From assembly GCA_000733355.1 (NCBI GenBank), contig JNVV01000012.1:458511-473102 (forward strand): a stretch of DNA of 14,592 bases, written 5' to 3'. Shown one piece after another: positions 1-8,126 of this stretch; within the stretch, counting starts at the first letter, position 1, and every line of letters starts with the position of its first letter. The notes under the pieces were generated by a model. That model was not told the DNA's origin. It did no database searches and was given only the letters and a program-made list of their open reading frames with translations. This stretch comes from Falciphora oryzae (lineage: Eukaryota; Ascomycota; Sordariomycetes; Magnaporthales; Magnaporthaceae). The position numbers were made by a program, and so were the translations under genes.

Positions 1-285
1 GGTCAAAGACGGCTTGGAGAAAGAATCTCTAGATTGCAGATAATCTTTCTATGGGCTCAAGAGATGCTTGAGGAGGAAGGAATCTTTCGTGAAGGACATA
101 GGAGATGGCAGGGTTTATATAAACCCTTTGTGATCCGTGCGAAGTATCGAGTACATGATTCACACTGCCTTCCGACCTTCACCGCTTGGCCTTAGGGCCG
201 TTAACCGCCTATGCGGGTCTTCGACCCTCCGTAAGGCCGACTCGTGATGCCGACTAGTTAGGTCCACGGGTTCTTCCGTGTAACA
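1..285 (-). repeat. 3' LTR of the retrotransposon (10 bases cut off by the window edge)
   Basis: Aligns without gaps to 6714-6998, with nine differences in 285 positions, all G/A on the plus strand. On the sense strand the LTR begins TGTTACACGG (at 285); in the complete copy it ends TTTGTTACA, so it has the TG...CA ends of an LTR. It contains a palindromic TATA segment at 111-126 and, at 40-51, the sequence complementary to the putative primer-binding site. The Gag-Pol frame ends inside it, at 254-256. Confidence 0.95.
111..126 (-). promoter_or_regulatory. Palindromic TATA element of the 3' LTR
   Basis: A perfect 16-bp palindrome GGGTTTATATAAACCC, unchanged in both LTRs (second copy 6824-6839). 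TATATAAA lies in the centre and reads the same on both strands. It is the best core-promoter candidate in the LTR. Its position upstream, in the sense direction, of the primer-like segment at 40-51 fits a transcript start roughly 60-70 bases downstream. That start is inferred. Confidence 0.6.
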
Positions 286-610
286 CTATCCTCCTCTTCC
301 TAGGGCGCGTCTCGAAACCTTCCGAGGCCCGCTTAAGGGATGCGGCCGTGCCTATGTCTTGTGGCACGCGGGGGTCCCTAGGCTTGTCGGAGTTAAGCCG
401 ATAAAAAGCAATAACGTGCTGCTTAGATCCGTCGGTATCGAAATGCTCCCAAGGTTCCCACGTCCAGTCCTTTTTGCGTGGGTAATCCTCCCACCGGACA
501 AAGTAACGAACCTTTCCTCCTGTATCCATGGAGTCCATAACCTTTTCTACAACGAAATCTCCTACAACCGAAGGGGCCTCCTGCAATACCTGGTCAGGGT
601 CAGGTCGTGC
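254..610 (-). pseudogene. C-terminal chromodomain of Pol, ending inside the 3' LTR
   Basis: About 110 residues after the integrase, separated from it only by the TAG at 611-613. DFVVEKVMDS (from 556), VRYFVRWEDYP and DWTWEPWEHF form a classic chromodomain. The three aromatic cage positions are Phe (554-556), Trp (491-493) and Tyr (482-484), so the methyl-lysine pocket looks intact. In chromoviruses this domain steers integration to H3K9-methylated chromatin. The basic tail KRKR/KRRI is encoded across the polypurine tract, and the frame stops in the LTR at 254-256. Confidence 0.9.
286..301 (-). other. Polypurine tract (plus-strand primer) next to the 3' LTR
   Basis: On the sense strand the 16 bases directly before the LTR are AGGAAGAGGAGGATAG, all purines but one, as expected for the RNase H-resistant primer of plus-strand DNA synthesis. 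The tract is also inside the coding frame, where it helps encode the basic KRRI stretch near the Pol C-terminus. Confidence 0.8.
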
Positions 611-1909
611 CTAAATGCCAAAGCGGTAGGGCTCGATAAGGGATACGTGGAAAGCGTTATGGATTTTCCAAGCTTTAGGCAAAGCCAGCCGTACCGCCGT
701 GGGAGAGATAACCTTAAGGATTTGGAAGGGCCCAAGCATTTTGGCATCGAGTTTTTTGGCAGGGCGACGGGTTTTTATGTGCCGGGCGTTCAGCATAACA
801 AGCTGTCCTTCGGTAAGGACCGGCGAAAGGCCTCTCTTTTTATCGGCCCAATGCTTCATCCGTTCCCGGGCTTTCTCGAGGTGCCGTTTGGCTTTTTCGT
901 GCACCTGGGTCATCCAATGCTGGTAAAGTTGGCTTGCTAAATTGCGTATTCGTCCTGGGAAAAGGGGATTATTGGAAGCTGGGTGATACCCGTAGTTGGC
1001 GAAAAAGGGGGTAATAGAAGTACTTGCCGAGGATGTATTATTATAAGCAAATTCCGCCGTAGGTAACAGCTCAACCCAATCGGTCATTTCGTAATTTACG
1101 AAGGACCTAAGGTAGGCTTCCAGGCTTTGGTTAAGCCTTTCGGTTTGTCCATCCGTCTGGGGATGGAAGGCAATGCTCATTCTTGGCTTTATGCCTACCA
1201 GACGGAAGAAATCTTTCCACAAGTGGCTTGTAAATCTGGAATCCCTATCAGAAATGATATCCAGGGGCACACCGTGCAATCGCCAGTATTCTTTGGCGAA
1301 AATGCGGATAAAATCATCCGACTTCTTACCCTCGACTTTAAAAGGGACGAAATGCGCCATTTTGGTAAAAGGGTCTACCATTACCCAAATTAAATCGCAC
1401 CCATCGCTTAAAGGGAGGTCCGTAATAAAGTCCATGGCCACCGTTTTCCAGGGCTAGTAATGCAGCTCCATAGGTTGTAAGGGTCCAAAAGGGGCATGCT
1501 TTAGGGCCTTATTGCGTTGGCACTCCAGGCATCCCCTTACGTATTCCCGGACTTTTGCCTCAATATTAAGCTACCAAAAGTGCCGAGTAATTAACTCGAG
1601 GGTTTTATCTATACCTATATATCTAGCGACTTTTATGTTATGTTCGGACTCGAGGATTTCTTTTTGCAGGGCCTCCGTTGGCACCCACAGTCTTTCCTTA
1701 TAATAAAAAAGGCCATCCTCAACTTCTTCACCCTTTTCGGGCTTTTGGAGGCGGCCCTGGTATTTGGAATCCGATATACCAGCTTGCTTAACTTTATTAG
1801 TAAATTCCGTAGCCCATTTTAGGACTGGAATACTGCAAAGCCGGCCTGGGGATAAAAGGAAAAAAGGTGCTCCTTGCGGCAAAACTTCTTCCATAGGGTT
1901 ATCTCCTTA
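611..1909 (-). pseudogene. Integrase: zinc-binding domain and D,D-35-E core
   Basis: The HHCC zinc-binding domain runs from HNIKVARYIGIDKTLELI to YVRGCLECQ. Its second His is Tyr (codon 1619-1621, TAT), consistent with CAT-to-TAT. The catalytic core keeps its triad: Asp in MDFITDLP (codon at 1432), Asp in ISDRDSRF (codon at 1249) and Glu in DGQTERLNQ (codon at 1141), with exactly 35 residues between the last two. GPF and FHVSLI motifs of the C-terminal domain follow. The domain is split by stops at 1571 and 1454 and ends at 611. In an active element it would insert the cDNA; the loss of the zinc ligand and the stops make it inactive. Confidence 0.9.
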
Positions 1910-2086
1910 TCCTTCCAGGGCCGAAATTTTTACTAGGAAGTGTTTTTTTTGCAAAATCGTCGTAATCGGCTAATCCTCACTCCCCCCTTTTTCAGGCTTG
2001 TGCTAAGGTAATTTCGATAGCACATCGGCCTTTTCATTTTGCTTTCCTGGCCAATAGTTAATCATAAACCAATAACCAGCCAGCTG

Positions 2087-2480
2087 TTATGCCTATCTAA
2101 CTTGCTTTCGATTAAGGACTTTAGCCGTCAGGAAATATTCGAGGTTCCGGTAATCCGTATAAACCTCTATCCGGTGCTTTGCCCTTTCGAGGTAATACCT
2201 CCACCTAACAAAATAGTTAACGACCGCTAAAAGTTCCTTATCGTGGATTTCATAGTTAATTTCGGCGGGCGACATTTTGCGTAAATGGAAGGCAACGGGG
2301 TGCAGTTTATTGGTTTCGGGGTCCCTTTGGGATAGCACCCCTTTAAAAGCAAAATCCGAAGCGTTTACCTCGACTTGCGCCGGGAAAAACGGATCGAAAT
2401 GCCGGAGTATTGGAAGCGAAACGAAAGCGACTTTAAAAGCCTCGAAGGCCTGGTCCATCTCGGGGGTCCATCGCCATTGG
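2087..2480 (-). pseudogene. RNase H domain, catalytic Asp lost
   Basis: Follows the reverse transcriptase connection (RWTPEMDQAFEAFKVAF). The first catalytic Asp of the usual DASD motif is Asn here (VEVNASDFA, codon 2363-2365). The motifs LHPVAFHLRKMSPAEINY, HDKELLAVV and EVYTDYRNLEYF follow, keeping the Glu and later Asp; the His normally after YTD is Tyr. Asp-to-Asn and His-to-Tyr are both transition changes. Stops at 2093 and 2087 end the domain. Confidence 0.85.
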
Positions 2481-2499
2481 CTTTTAAACAGGGCGTTGG

Positions 2500-3490
2500 C
2501 CGTCGTTATAAGCCTAACGATTCTAAAAAACCCTTTAATAAACCTCCTATAAAAGTTAGCGAAGCCAATAAAGGATTGGGAGTCCTTAAGGCATTTGGGG
2601 GCTTCCCATTGCACAATGGCGTCCACTTTATCCTTGGATATTGCGATACCATTGGGTCCTATTATGTAACCAAAAAATTCGACTTCGTACACCTCCTAAA
2701 CGCATTTGCGAAAGGCTACGGCTAAATTATGCTTGGTAAGGCGGCGAAACACCTCCTTTACCAAATCATCGTATTGTTCCTTAATTTCGGCGTATATCAA
2801 AAGGTCATTTAGATATACAAAGAGCCCGGCATCGATAAAGTCCATAAAAATATAGTTCATCATGCTTTGGAAGGTGGCGGGGGCGTTGATAAATCCCATA
2901 GGTATAACCGTAAACTTAAAGACGCCGTATTTGCAACGGAAGGCCGTAAGCCATTCGTGCCCTTTCTTCATCCGAATCAGGTTAAACCCGGTTTTAAGGT
3001 CGATTTTCGTTTTCCATTTGGCATTCCGAAATCGATTTTGGAGCTCCGTAATAAACGGGATAGGGCACCGAATCGGGATCGTTTTGGCGTTAACGTCCCT
3101 ATAGTCGACCACCACCCTTAAAGGATCAAGGGGGTCTTTCTTTTATGCGAACATAAAGGGCGAACTGTTGGCAGTTTTGCATGGCCTAACCTTGCCGGTT
3201 CGCATATGCTTTTCCAGCCAAAGTTTTAAAACGTCCAGCTCCCTTTGGCTTATTTGGTATAAAAGGCTATGGGTTAATTGGGCTCCTTCCTTTAAGTGAA
3301 TTTCGTGGTCCCAGGGCTGATGATCAGGAAAACGGGTAGCGGCCTCTTCCGTCATAATAGGAAGGAACTCCTTAAACTCCTCTGGTACCGATTCGAGGCC
3401 GTCCGAATCTGCTTTGGCCACTTCCTCAGGGGAAGGAATACTATGCCCGTACTTAATGGCGGCAATAGTCGCAGGCTCGACTGTTTTCAT
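2500..3490 (-). pseudogene. Reverse transcriptase domain, catalytic Asp lost
   Basis: Recognised from VVVDYRDVNAKTI (just below 3115), the first catalytic Asp in TKIDLKTGFNLIRM, the conserved FTVIPMGFINAPATFQ, and the YxDD box. The YxDD box reads YLND: codon 2807-2809 is AAT where the first Asp of the pair should be, a G-to-A change on the sense strand. Thumb motifs such as EFFGYIIGPNG and FIGFANFYRRFIKGF follow. Stops interrupt it at 3143 and 2696. Loss of that Asp would abolish polymerase activity even if the stops were read through. Confidence 0.9.
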
Positions 3491-3634
3491 ATTTTCCCGA
3501 AGGCGTAAGCCTTCAGGTGGCCGTAAGTCCTATAGCTTCCGGGCCCGGGGCTTGTTGCACTTCCGGCACTTGTCCGAATCCATGCGGATATCCCGAAGGT
3601 CGCGATCCAATAAGCCCAAAGGTAGGTGTTGCCT

Positions 3635-3925
3635 TTACCATGCGAAGGGTAAGATAACGTCGCAATCTGGATCCGTAGGACTAACTTCGAACGTTTCCGT
3701 AAAATAGTGCGTTTTGTGCCGGAAGGTAACGTCGACCACTAGTTGTTTTCCGGCCTTTGGTTCGACCGCCCCTAAAAAGGTAGTCATAATGCGGGGAATA
3801 GCTCTATCAACCAAATGCCCTGGAAGCTGCTTGGCTATTTTGTCCGAAATAATCTTCGTATCGCTACCTCCGTCCAAAAGGACCCGAACAGGTATCTCCT
3901 TCGATCCCTTTGCCCGTATATACAT
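3635..3925 (-). pseudogene. Retroviral-type aspartic protease domain
   Basis: An open stretch of 96 residues between Gag and reverse transcriptase. The segment VRVLLDGGSDTKIIS has the hydrophobic-hydrophobic-D-x-G core of a retropepsin active site (Asp codon 3872-3874), but reads DGG where the family usually has DSG or DTG. An AGC-to-GGC change is not a RIP-type change, so this may be natural in the lineage. The protease would cut the polyprotein as a dimer. It ends at a TAA at 3635-3637, and another stop at 3530 separates it from the next domain. Confidence 0.7.
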
Positions 3926-4120
3926 ACGGAGGATCGGCCTTGCGAGCTCCTTATCCGTTAGGGGCCTTCGGGCAGCAGCGATGGTCGATGGTTGTTAATA
4001 GTCATCGTCCGATTCCGAATCTAACAGCTCGAAGATTCGGGATTTGGTAAAGGCGTTTCCTTCCAGGGCTTTCGAAACGAAGCCGGCGATTTTGGCCTTT
4101 TTGGCCTGTGGCTGTTCCTC

Positions 4121-6604
4121 TTATTCGTCCGTTGCAGGGCGTTTAGGGATGGATTTGGCACCGGCCGTTTTTGCAGGTGCAAAAGGAAGTTCCTTGCCGT
4201 TGGTGTCCTTTTTGGCGTAGCATTCCAACGTATAGTGCCCTTCTCTTCCGCAGCGCCAGCAGTCGGCTTTAGCCAACTTTCGTGCGTCGATATCGCGTTA
4301 TTCGACCCCTTCGAGTGCCAGTTTGGTCGTAGTCCAAACGTTACTCTTTTTGTCGGCGGCCTTTTTATCGTTAGCCTTCTTTCCGGAACGGGAGCTTGAG
4401 GATGGACTTGGGTTCCTGTCTTTGGAGCCCTTGCCGCGGCGACGGCCCGCGTTCGAGCGCTCCTAATTCGAAACGGGCTCGTCTTTTCCCTTTTCCTTTT
4501 AGCCCGTTCCTTGCATCAAAGCCTTAATAAAGGCTCTATCCGCGAGCTTTTGCTCGTAAGTAATCCCTGCCTCCTGGAAGGCTTCGAGAAATTCGGCGTC
4601 GTCCGTAAAGATTCGACCTTTATTAGCATATACCAAATCGGCGATACCTTCGGGTAGCGAAGATCGGACGAAATCCCAAAAGGTCGTACCGGTCCATCGG
4701 GTAGTAATATTGTACTGCCCCAGCTCCGTTAGGTAGCCGACGATATCGCCGTTATACTTTAGGGACCGGAGCTTTTTGGCATCGGTTCGTTCCTCGTTAA
4801 GGTCCTTATAGTGTTCCTCCAGCGACGAAGCGTATCCTTTCCAGGAATCTTAAACGTTCATGGATTCCAGTAAACGTGCCCTGGCTACGTGCCATTGGAG
4901 GGCGGCTCCTTTTAGGAGGGACCCAACCCAAATGATGCGGTGCGGGTTACCCGTAAAGCTTTAGGGGCAGGCGTTTATATAAGCTTGTACCACGAACTAC
5001 CAGTCTTTAAATTTGGTGCGATCCCCTTCGAAAGCGCTGGGGGTTTTAAATTGCACGGGGTTGACCATAAAAACCGTGCCTTAGGGAGTTCCCCTAGGGG
5101 GTTGCGAAGCCCTATCGCCTGGCGGAAAGGGTAATCGGAACAGCCGTGGCCTTCGGTTAGGAGGTTTCGGTGGCAGGTTATTATCGCTATCATCCGATTC
5201 CGAAAAGTCCGAAAAGTCCGGATTACCGGCGGGTTATCCCTGTATCCGTCCCGGCGTAATGCTTATGCGGGTTTGGTTTGCTCGGGTTTGTAAATCCCTT
5301 AGGGTCCTTTCCATTTGTGCGGCCAGCAAGCCGGCGTTTGATCTAACGATCCGTTCCCGCGCCATCGAGCTTGTTTGTTTAAAAGCGGAAGGCGGAAGTA
5401 TATCGGTATCAACTTCGGCCCTATCTTCCCTAATAGGGACGAGTACGTCCTAAAAAAAGCTTCGGTTTAATCCGGGTTGTTAAAACGATCGTTGCAGGGC
5501 CGAAAATACAGTAGCCGATTTAGGCCGCTTTCCTTGTGCTGCAAGCCGCCGGCTTTCCCGTACGGCGTCCTTAACAAGCTGGCGAGTTTGGGCCAATATG
5601 CGTCGCTCGGCTTCGGTAAAAGCCTCGGGCAAAACATGCTCTTTAGTTAGGAGATCTTGGATTTAGGCATCCTTATCGACGGCCCAATTAGTAACTCCCT
5701 TTTCAAAGGTGGAAAGCCGTGCTTGTAGGTTTTGCAAGTGGTTTTGTTGGGCCCGAGTAACGTCCCGAAGCTGAACTAGGGCCTCCGAACGGGTTTGTTG
5801 CTTTTTGGCCAAAGTGGCAACCGTAGCCCAAATTTATTGTGCAAATGCCTAGCTTTTTCCGATAATCCGTTGCCGGAATGCCTTTTGTTACTCGGCAAAA
5901 GCGATCAGGCCTTCCTTATATAAGGAAACGACGGTACTATACGCGTGGGTGATATGGTCGTAATGGGTCCTAATTTCGCGGATTTGTTCCCGATCGGCGA
6001 GGATTTCCTGGCTCACATTTCGGGATAAGGCCGAAATTGCTTCGTACGTACTGATGAATTCCCGCTGGATTTCAGTCATCCAGCCCGGGGGATCCTAAAG
6101 GCGTCCCACGGATATAAGGGCTTGTTGTTCGAAGGCTATACTGAAAGGGGGTGCCGAATACAAAATAAGTGCCCCTTAATCGTCAAGCATAGGGGTATTT
6201 TAACGTTCTTCCGGTGCAGACCGGGAGGGGCCTTCGGGGGCTTTTCCGGCCGCTTTTTCAAATTAGGCCGGCATAGTATCGGCAGGTATACCGGAATCGC
6301 TGGGCAAAAAAGGGGATTCCGTTAATTCCCGGGCCGGCATGCCAAAATCGCTTGGTAGGGAAGGAAATATCGTTGCAAACGAAATGAGGGGGTCCGGTTC
6401 CCTGTATTCCTGGGCAGCGTAAAGTCCCAAACGTACAAGGGAGATCTTCCGGCCTCTTTTGGAATCCCGTGATTTCGCCAAAGCGATTGAGAAGGTGAAA
6501 CGACCCTTTTGTATATTCTTCTCGCTTTCACCCGTTCGAAAACACCGGTAACAGTCAAAATGTCTGTGGTGTAGCCCCAGGGTTTTATTCGCTAAAGAAA
6601 GCAA
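4121..6604 (-). pseudogene. Gag region with CCHC zinc knuckle
   Basis: The N-terminal third of the frame. A low-complexity Pro/Ser-rich start (6604-6263) is followed by a long, charged, helical stretch (about 6080-5500; one piece reads NVSQEILADREQIREI). A capsid-like region follows at about 5050-4500, with FEGDRTKFKDW and HRIIWVGSLLKGAALQWHVA, which resemble the retrotransposon Gag capsid fold. A Lys/Ser-rich linker then leads to the zinc knuckle at 4220-4261, C-x2-C-x4-H-x4-C, with all four ligands present. In this family Gag packages the RNA and forms the particle. Twenty or so in-frame stops make it the most broken part of the element. Confidence 0.75.
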
Positions 6605-6690
6605 CAGTTGGGGCTTAGGGGTACCGACTAACAGGGCCTCTCCAAAGCTTAGGAGGAAAGATAGTGAGGCTTCCGTTAAGGGGCAGAGCG

Positions 6691-6703
6691 TAAAAAGATT
6701 ATT
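6691..6703 (-). other. Putative self-priming primer-binding site
   Basis: The sequence just inside the 5' LTR does not begin with TGG, so no ordinary tRNA 3' end would pair there. Instead plus-strand TAAAAAGATTAT (6691-6702) matches, at 11 of 12 bases, the sense-strand LTR segment TAGAAAGATTAT (antisense of 40-51 and 6753-6764). Sense RNA could therefore fold back on itself, with one G-U pair. The single mismatch is what a C-to-T change on the sense strand would give. Self-priming of this kind is known for Tf1 and relatives. Confidence 0.55.
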
Positions 6704-6998
6704 TGTAACAAAGGGTCAAAAACGGCTTGGAAAAAGAATCTCTAAATTGCAGATAATCTTTCTATGGGCTCAAAAGATGCTTGAGGAGGAAGAAATCTTT
6801 CGTAAAGGACATAGGAGATGGCAGGGTTTATATAAACCCTTTGTAATCCGTGCGAAGTATCGAGTACATGATTCACACTGCCTTCCGACCTTCACCGCTT
6901 GGCCTTAGGGCCGTTAACCGCCTATGCGGGTCTTCGACCCTCCGTAAAGCCGACTCGTGATGCCGACTAGTTAGGTCCACGGGTTCTTCCGTGTGACA
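6704..6998 (-). repeat. 5' LTR of the retrotransposon
   Basis: 295 bp with TG...CA ends on either strand: the plus strand starts TGTAACA and ends TGTGACA. It is the promoter-bearing copy for the minus-strand element. Its outer end at 6998 abuts transposase sequence starting at 6999. Eight of nine differences from the other LTR are A here and G there, so this copy looks the more mutated one. The TATA palindrome is at 6824-6839 and the primer-like segment at 6753-6764. Confidence 0.95.
6824..6839 (-). promoter_or_regulatory. Palindromic TATA element of the 5' LTR
   Basis: Identical to the 16-bp palindrome at 111-126. In this copy it would drive the genomic RNA of the element towards lower coordinates. 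Because the motif is symmetrical it could in principle assemble a promoter facing either way. Confidence 0.6.
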
Positions 6999-8014
6999 GT
7001 TACGTGGTTAACGTGCGACCTTATTAGGTCCTCGATTTGTCGACCGTACGCCTTTTTTATTGGGCTGAAGCACCTAACGTTAAGCGGCTAAAGGAAGTAA
7101 AACGAATGCGGAAGCATGCAAAGCGTAATAATGTTATGTTTTTGGCAATAAAGCTCGAAATCCGTCGAATAGTAGCTTTTGTATCCGTTTAGTACTAACA
7201 AACGATATAACCCCGTAAAATAAGCTGCAATGTGTTTATCGAAATACCGGATCCATTTTAAACCGAGCTCGTTCGTAATCCATCCATTGGAATTCGTTGC
7301 GATAACCTAATCGCGTAAAAGGTCGGTTTCCAAATACCAATTGGCTAGGTGGTATTGCCTTTTAACGATAATAAAAAGGGGGATCGCTTAACCGTAACAA
7401 TTAATCTTTTAAATAACTGTAGCCCATTCCCGATTGCTAAGCTGGACTAGCTTTGCTTTGCTACGGTTTTCCGATGTTGTAATGACCATAACGGCCGCGA
7501 TTATACTTATAAGGAAGCCGGTCTCGTCGAAGTTGTAAATGTCGTTATTTTAAATGCTATATTTGTCGATAGTATTCCGTATAAGGTCGAACTACGCAAA
7601 AACGAGTTTGGGATTTTCGCATTTAGCCCTTTGGTAGTCGTATTTTCAAATCCAACGCGTGCCGAGCTTTGCGCGGCGTTTAACGAACTTTTCGACCCGG
7701 CATTTGCCGACGGTGCCCGCGTCGCGTTTAGCGAGCAGTCGGTTAGCCATAGCTTTAACACCAAAAAGCCGGGGAGGAAATGCGCGAAAATCCAACTCGA
7801 GTATGTATTTAACAAACGCCTTCTTTTCGGATTCCGTTAATTTCCGGAATTTCGGTATGGTATCGCGTCGAGCAGGTTAGCCGCGCTTTCGACGCTGTAA
7901 AATCGAATTCGCGACCTCGTAAATTTTTGCAGCCTCCCGCACACTTAGTTTTGGGTTGGATTGCAAAGCCCGAAGGGCAAAAATTACCTGGCTTTCGTCG
8001 TTTTCCGTTGGCAT
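6999..8014 (-). pseudogene. Pogo-like (CENP-B/DDE) transposase, 5' two-thirds, broken
   Basis: Starts at ATG 8014, which matches the start of the neighbouring copy; an in-frame ATG at 8095 lies in the terminal repeat and is less likely. The N-terminal psq-type helix-turn-helix contains LSVREAAKIYEV, then a CENP-B-type helix-turn-helix (RKLTESEKKAFVKYIL to VKRRAELGTRW), then the DDE core with NFDETGF. The second catalytic Asp is Asn (codon 7187-7189, in LVLNGY). Eight in-frame stops begin at plus-strand 7877, 7646 (TGA), 7592, 7550, 7409, 7388, 7307 and 7088. Three of them (7646, 7388, 7088) are at the same codons as stops in the plus-strand copy. It cannot encode an active enzyme. Confidence 0.85.
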
Positions 8015-8070
8015 TGTTGTTGGTGGAGGAATTGGTCGCGAAAAAAGAAGTGTCGCGTGGTCGCGTGTTT

Positions 8071-8112
8071 TGACCCATTTGCTGATATGACCCACTCACT
8101 GATGAACCACGT
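8071..8112 (-). repeat. Terminal inverted repeat (5' end) of the minus-strand pogo-like element
   Basis: 42 bases by comparison with the neighbour. The outer ten bases are the same as in the plus-strand element; the inner part has the same plan but differs in sequence, with repeats at positions 16-25 and 33-42 in a 17-bp period. Its partner at the other end lies outside the window. Confidence 0.7.
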
Positions 8113-8126
8113 TATAATTTAGCTTA

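Larger units (their letters stand above)
254..6604 (-). pseudogene. Gag-Pol polyprotein, single frame, inactivated by stops
   Basis: Every recognisable domain lies in one frame, from a first ATG at 6604 (100 bases inside the 5' LTR) to a TAG at 254-256 inside the 3' LTR: 2,117 codons. The start is not certain; a later Met at 6079 is also possible. In-frame stops begin at plus-strand positions 6263, 6200, 6176, 6095, 5888, 5849, 5834, 5663, 5480, 5450, 5234, 5081, 4997, 4961, 4850, 4499, 4463, 4298, 4121, 3995, 3635, 3530, 3143, 2696, 2093, 2087, 2003, 1970, 1907, 1571, 1454 and 611. There are 19 TAA, 13 TAG and no TGA, and no frameshift is needed anywhere. Most sit where Gln (CAA/CAG) would fit and a few where Trp would, the pattern of CpA-directed RIP. 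A single fused Gag-Pol frame is known from Tf1-type elements. Confidence 0.9.
1..6998 (-). mobile_element. Ty3/gypsy chromovirus LTR retrotransposon, degenerate, nested in a pogo-like transposon
   Basis: Two near-identical LTRs (1-285, truncated by the window edge, and 6704-6998) flank one long minus-strand coding frame. Along the sense strand the order is Gag, CCHC knuckle, protease, reverse transcriptase, RNase H, integrase, chromodomain, which is the Ty3/gypsy order with a chromovirus tail. The full element should be about 7,008 bp. The inner edge of the 3' LTR has a purine-rich tract; the inner edge of the 5' LTR has no TGG-type tRNA primer site but can pair with the LTR itself. The 5' LTR ends exactly where homology to the neighbouring pogo copy stops, so this element inserted into that transposon. 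It cannot be autonomous: it carries 32 internal stops and catalytic substitutions. The target duplication cannot be checked because the left flank lies outside the window. Confidence 0.95.
6999..8112 (-). mobile_element. Pogo-like DNA transposon, minus strand, interrupted by the retrotransposon
   Basis: The right end at 8112 carries a terminal sequence which, read inward, starts ACGTGGTTCA and has two 10-bp repeats at terminal positions 16-25 (GAGTGGGTCA) and 33-42 (AAATGGGTCA). A TA (8113-8114) follows, as expected of pogo/Tc1-mariner insertion. The transposase relic starts 98 bases in and is collinear with the plus-strand neighbour without net indel up to 6999, where the LTR begins. About 640 bases of coding sequence plus the other terminal repeat should therefore lie beyond the left window edge. 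Plus-strand GTTAC (6999-7003) is the expected retrotransposon target duplication. Confidence 0.85.

Noticed and set aside
359..940. Long plus-strand open frames across 359-4000, some over 100 codons.
   Set aside because: They are antisense to recognisable Gag-Pol domains and carry no motifs of their own.
254..6604. Reassigned stop codons (TAA/TAG read as Gln, as in some ciliates), suggested by a long frame with TAA/TAG but no TGA.
   Set aside because: The intact gene at 10977-11789 uses CAA/CAG for Gln and has no in-frame TAA or TAG. The long frame also carries Asp-to-Asn and His-to-Tyr changes at catalytic sites, which recoding would not explain but C-to-T mutation does. Some of the stops sit where Trp is expected.
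1..6998. APOBEC-like editing of minus-strand cDNA as the source of the one-strand LTR changes.
   Set aside because: That would give G-to-A on the sense strand. The LTR differences are C-to-T on the sense strand, and the internal region shows both directions.
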